Under the pieces are notes generated by a model. That model did no database searches and was not told the origin of the DNA. It was given only the letters and a program-made list of their open reading frames with translations. The translations under genes and the position numbers were made by a program. Of a DNA stretch of 64,000 nt, positions 62,380-64,000 are shown one piece after another (position 1 is the first letter of the stretch; each line of letters opens with the position of its first letter). Source of the DNA: Parasedimentitalea maritima (GTDB taxonomy: Bacteria > Pseudomonadota > Alphaproteobacteria > Rhodobacterales > Rhodobacteraceae); assembly GCF_005771405.1 (NCBI RefSeq), contig NZ_VAUA01000002.1, positions 310,001 through 374,000 on the forward strand. The letters are read 5' to 3'.

Positions 62380-64000
62380 CTAAGCCCTTTGCTTTTCCTC
62401 TAGGCGCTCGGCTTGCAGGGCTGCAAGCGTCCGAAGCAAGTGCGCTTTCTTGATGGGTTTGGACAAGAAACAATCCATCCCAGCCGCCAAACAGGCATCC
62501 CGGTCGCTTTCAAACGCATTGGCGGTCAATGCAACGATTGTAGGCTGCACAATGTCCAGCGCCCGGATCTCCCGCGTTGCAGAGATGCCATCCAATTCGG
62601 GCATCGACATATCCATAAGCACAATGTCTGGCACGCGTGTCTGACACAAAGTAACGGCTTCGCGGCCGTTTATTGCCTCGATCAACTCCAGCGGCTGATC
62701 ACCCAGGTATTTGTTGATCAGCAACCTGTTAACTTTGTTATCCTCAGCCAGCAAAACCAGACTATCCGCCAGAATAGCAGCTGGCACGTCAACTCGGGGT
62801 ACTTCTTTGACGAGTGGTCCCTGTGCCGGCGCCAGTTGTACGGAAAGACTGAAACAACACCCTTTGCCCAGTTCGGAACGTAAAGTGATTTCTCCACCCA
62901 TTCGTTCGGCAAGAACGCTAGAGATTGTCAGGCCAAGACCGGTGCCCCCAAAAGCCCGCGTCGTCGCGGTGTCAGCTTGCGAGAAGCGGTCGAAAATATG
63001 CGTGGCCTGTTCGGTTGAGATGCCGATTCCGGTATCATCAATCTCGACCAGCAACCGGTAAGGATCATTCTTGGCGCAACCAACATTCACAGTTACGCCT
63101 CCCTGAGATGTAAATTTCACCGCATTGCCGACCAAATTGACCAAAATCTGACGCAACCGTCCATCATCGCCATGCATCAATTCAGGTAACCCGGCAGCAT
63201 AGTTGACCGAAAGCGAAATCTCTTTGTCGCGAGCCTTGGGACGTAACAAGTCAATTGCGCCTTCCACACAGTGACGCAATTTGAAATCTGTTGGAGAGAT
63301 TTCCAGCTTGCCTGCTTCCAACCGCGACAGATCTAGAATGTCGTTAATTATTTTCAGCAGTGCGACCGAGGAGTCTTGGATTGTATCAACAAATTGGCGT
63401 TCATTGTCCGGTAGGTCGGCTTCGGACAGCAGCCCTGCCATGCCAATAATTCCATTCATCGGAGTGCGAATTTCATGACTCATATTCGCTAAAAATTCGG
63501 ATTTTGCACGGTCCGCGTGCTCTGCCGCCAGCTTGGCTTCAGCCAGTTCCCGTTCTCGATTTTTGGCCCCAGTGATGTCGCGTTCGATCCCGATGATCAG
63601 TTCAACATCACCTTCCTCATTCAAGATTGGCACTAAGTTTGTATCAATCCAGATCTCAGCACCCGATTTTGTGTAGTTTAGAACTTCTGTATGGAACCGC
63701 TGCCCCATGGATAAATGGTCGTTGATATCATCAATCACCGCCGCGTCAGTTTTTGGTCCATTTAGCAAACTACCCGTAGATGCTCCAATTGCCTCTTCAG
63801 CTGAATAGCCCGTCACCCGTGTAAAAGCCTCATTGACCCAGACAATCCGGGCTTCTGCATCTGTCAGAATAATGCTATCCGACGCGTGCTTTGCCACCAA
63901 CGATAATCGATGCAACTCTGCTTGTTTTGTCTGTAGTTCTGTATGAGCCTGCTCAAGCGCGATTTGCCCGTCGTACAACTCAACATTACGCTCCTGGAGA
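62380..64000 (-). CDS. hybrid PAS histidine kinase with receiver domain, truncated by the window edge
   Basis: At least 539 residues of a hybrid sensor kinase; the frame is open to the window end, so the N-terminus is missing. In order it shows a coiled coil (LQERNVELYDGQIALEQAH), a PAS domain (SIILTDAEARIVWVNEAFTR), an H-box (FLANMSHEIRTPMNGI), N and G boxes (LVNLVGNAVKFTSQG, DDTGIGIS, GGTGLGLTIS) and a C-terminal receiver (LLAEDNKVNRLL, phospho-Asp in VLMDMSMPELDG). It should phosphorylate an internal receiver and perhaps a phosphorelay partner not in view. Signal unknown. Confidence 0.9.
   Translation of the reverse strand, partial: LQERNVELYDGQIALEQAHTELQTKQAELHRLSLVAKHASDSIILTDAEARIVWVNEAFTRVTGYSAEEAIGASTGSLLNGPKTDAAVIDDINDHLSMGQRFHTEVLNYTKSGAEIWIDTNLVPILNEEGDVELIIGIERDITGAKNRERELAEAKLAAEHADRAKSEFLANMSHEIRTPMNGIIGMAGLLSEADLPDNERQFVDTIQDSSVALLKIINDILDLSRLEAGKLEISPTDFKLRHCVEGAIDLLRPKARDKEISLSVNYAAGLPELMHGDDGRLRQILVNLVGNAVKFTSQGGVTVNVGCAKNDPYRLLVEIDDTGIGISTEQATHIFDRFSQADTATTRAFGGTGLGLTISSVLAERMGGEITLRSELGKGCCFSLSVQLAPAQGPLVKEVPRVDVPAAILADSLVLLAEDNKVNRLLINKYLGDQPLELIEAINGREAVTLCQTRVPDIVLMDMSMPELDGISATREIRALDIVQPTIVALTANAFESDRDACLAAGMDCFLSKPIKKAHLLRTLAALQAERLEEKQRA

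Noticed and set aside
1-64000. Mobile element, prophage, toxin-antitoxin or defence system
   Set aside because: No transposase, integrase, phage structural, toxin-antitoxin pair, restriction or CRISPR-like sequence was recognised on either strand.

Overview
The window looks like a chromosomal segment of an aerobic alphaproteobacterium of the Rhodobacteraceae, probably the marine Roseobacter group. This is inferred from the aerobic cobalamin cluster layout, the CbtAB cobalt transporter, the phnW-phnA-phnY phosphonate operon and the protein sequences. No rRNA, tRNA, CRISPR array, phage or insertion sequence was seen. Both ends cut through a gene.

Region 1 (1-5329, + strand) holds the end of an iron-linked di-heme peroxidase/imelysin/DUF1513 cluster and a glpR-glpD pair for glycerol-3-phosphate use. 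Region 2 (5506-22692) is a nearly complete aerobic cobalamin cluster: cobO (minus strand), a cobalamin riboswitch, DUF1636, cobW, cobN, cobG, cobH, cobI, cobJ, cobK (minus strand, nested between cobJ and cobL), cobL, cobE, cobM, cobB, cobA and a second DUF1636. A second cobalamin riboswitch follows, then cbtB, cbtA, a His-rich anchored protein and cobF. Together these cover precorrin-2 to hydrogenobyrinic acid a,c-diamide, cobalt chelation (CobN only, with CobS and CobT absent here) and adenosylation. Region 3 (22813-25800) has small accessory genes: a cupin, a GFA-family protein, an MBL-fold hydrolase and an FAH-family protein.

Region 4 (25890-38690) is an aminophosphonate module. phnW, phnA and phnY would convert 2-aminoethylphosphonate through phosphonoacetaldehyde and phosphonoacetate to acetate and phosphate. 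A PbfA-like lyase would add hydroxylated aminoethylphosphonate. A divergent LysR regulator, an ABC transporter (binding protein, ATPase, fused permease), an inositol-monophosphatase-like enzyme and a DeoR regulator accompany them. Region 5 (39493-45600) is a nucleobase/nucleoside salvage operon: BMP-family binding protein, double ATPase, two permeases and a cytosine deaminase-like amidohydrolase. A RutR-operator-like palindrome precedes it.

Region 6 (45800-62172, minus strand) encodes an unusual complex I. Its order is H-I-CBS-J-K-[antiporter-like 498 aa]-[84 aa]-[MrpD/NuoL-like 590 aa]-M-N-A-B-C-D-E-F-G. It has four antiporter-type subunits instead of three, and the membrane-arm genes precede the peripheral-arm genes. 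A hybrid PAS histidine kinase/receiver gene runs off the right end.

The strongest unexplained signal is a roughly 80-103 bp nested-palindrome repeat. It occurs three times, always in a gap inside or before an operon and always in the direction of transcription. One stem shows a compensatory base-pair change. The permuted, expanded complex I is the most interesting protein-coding system.
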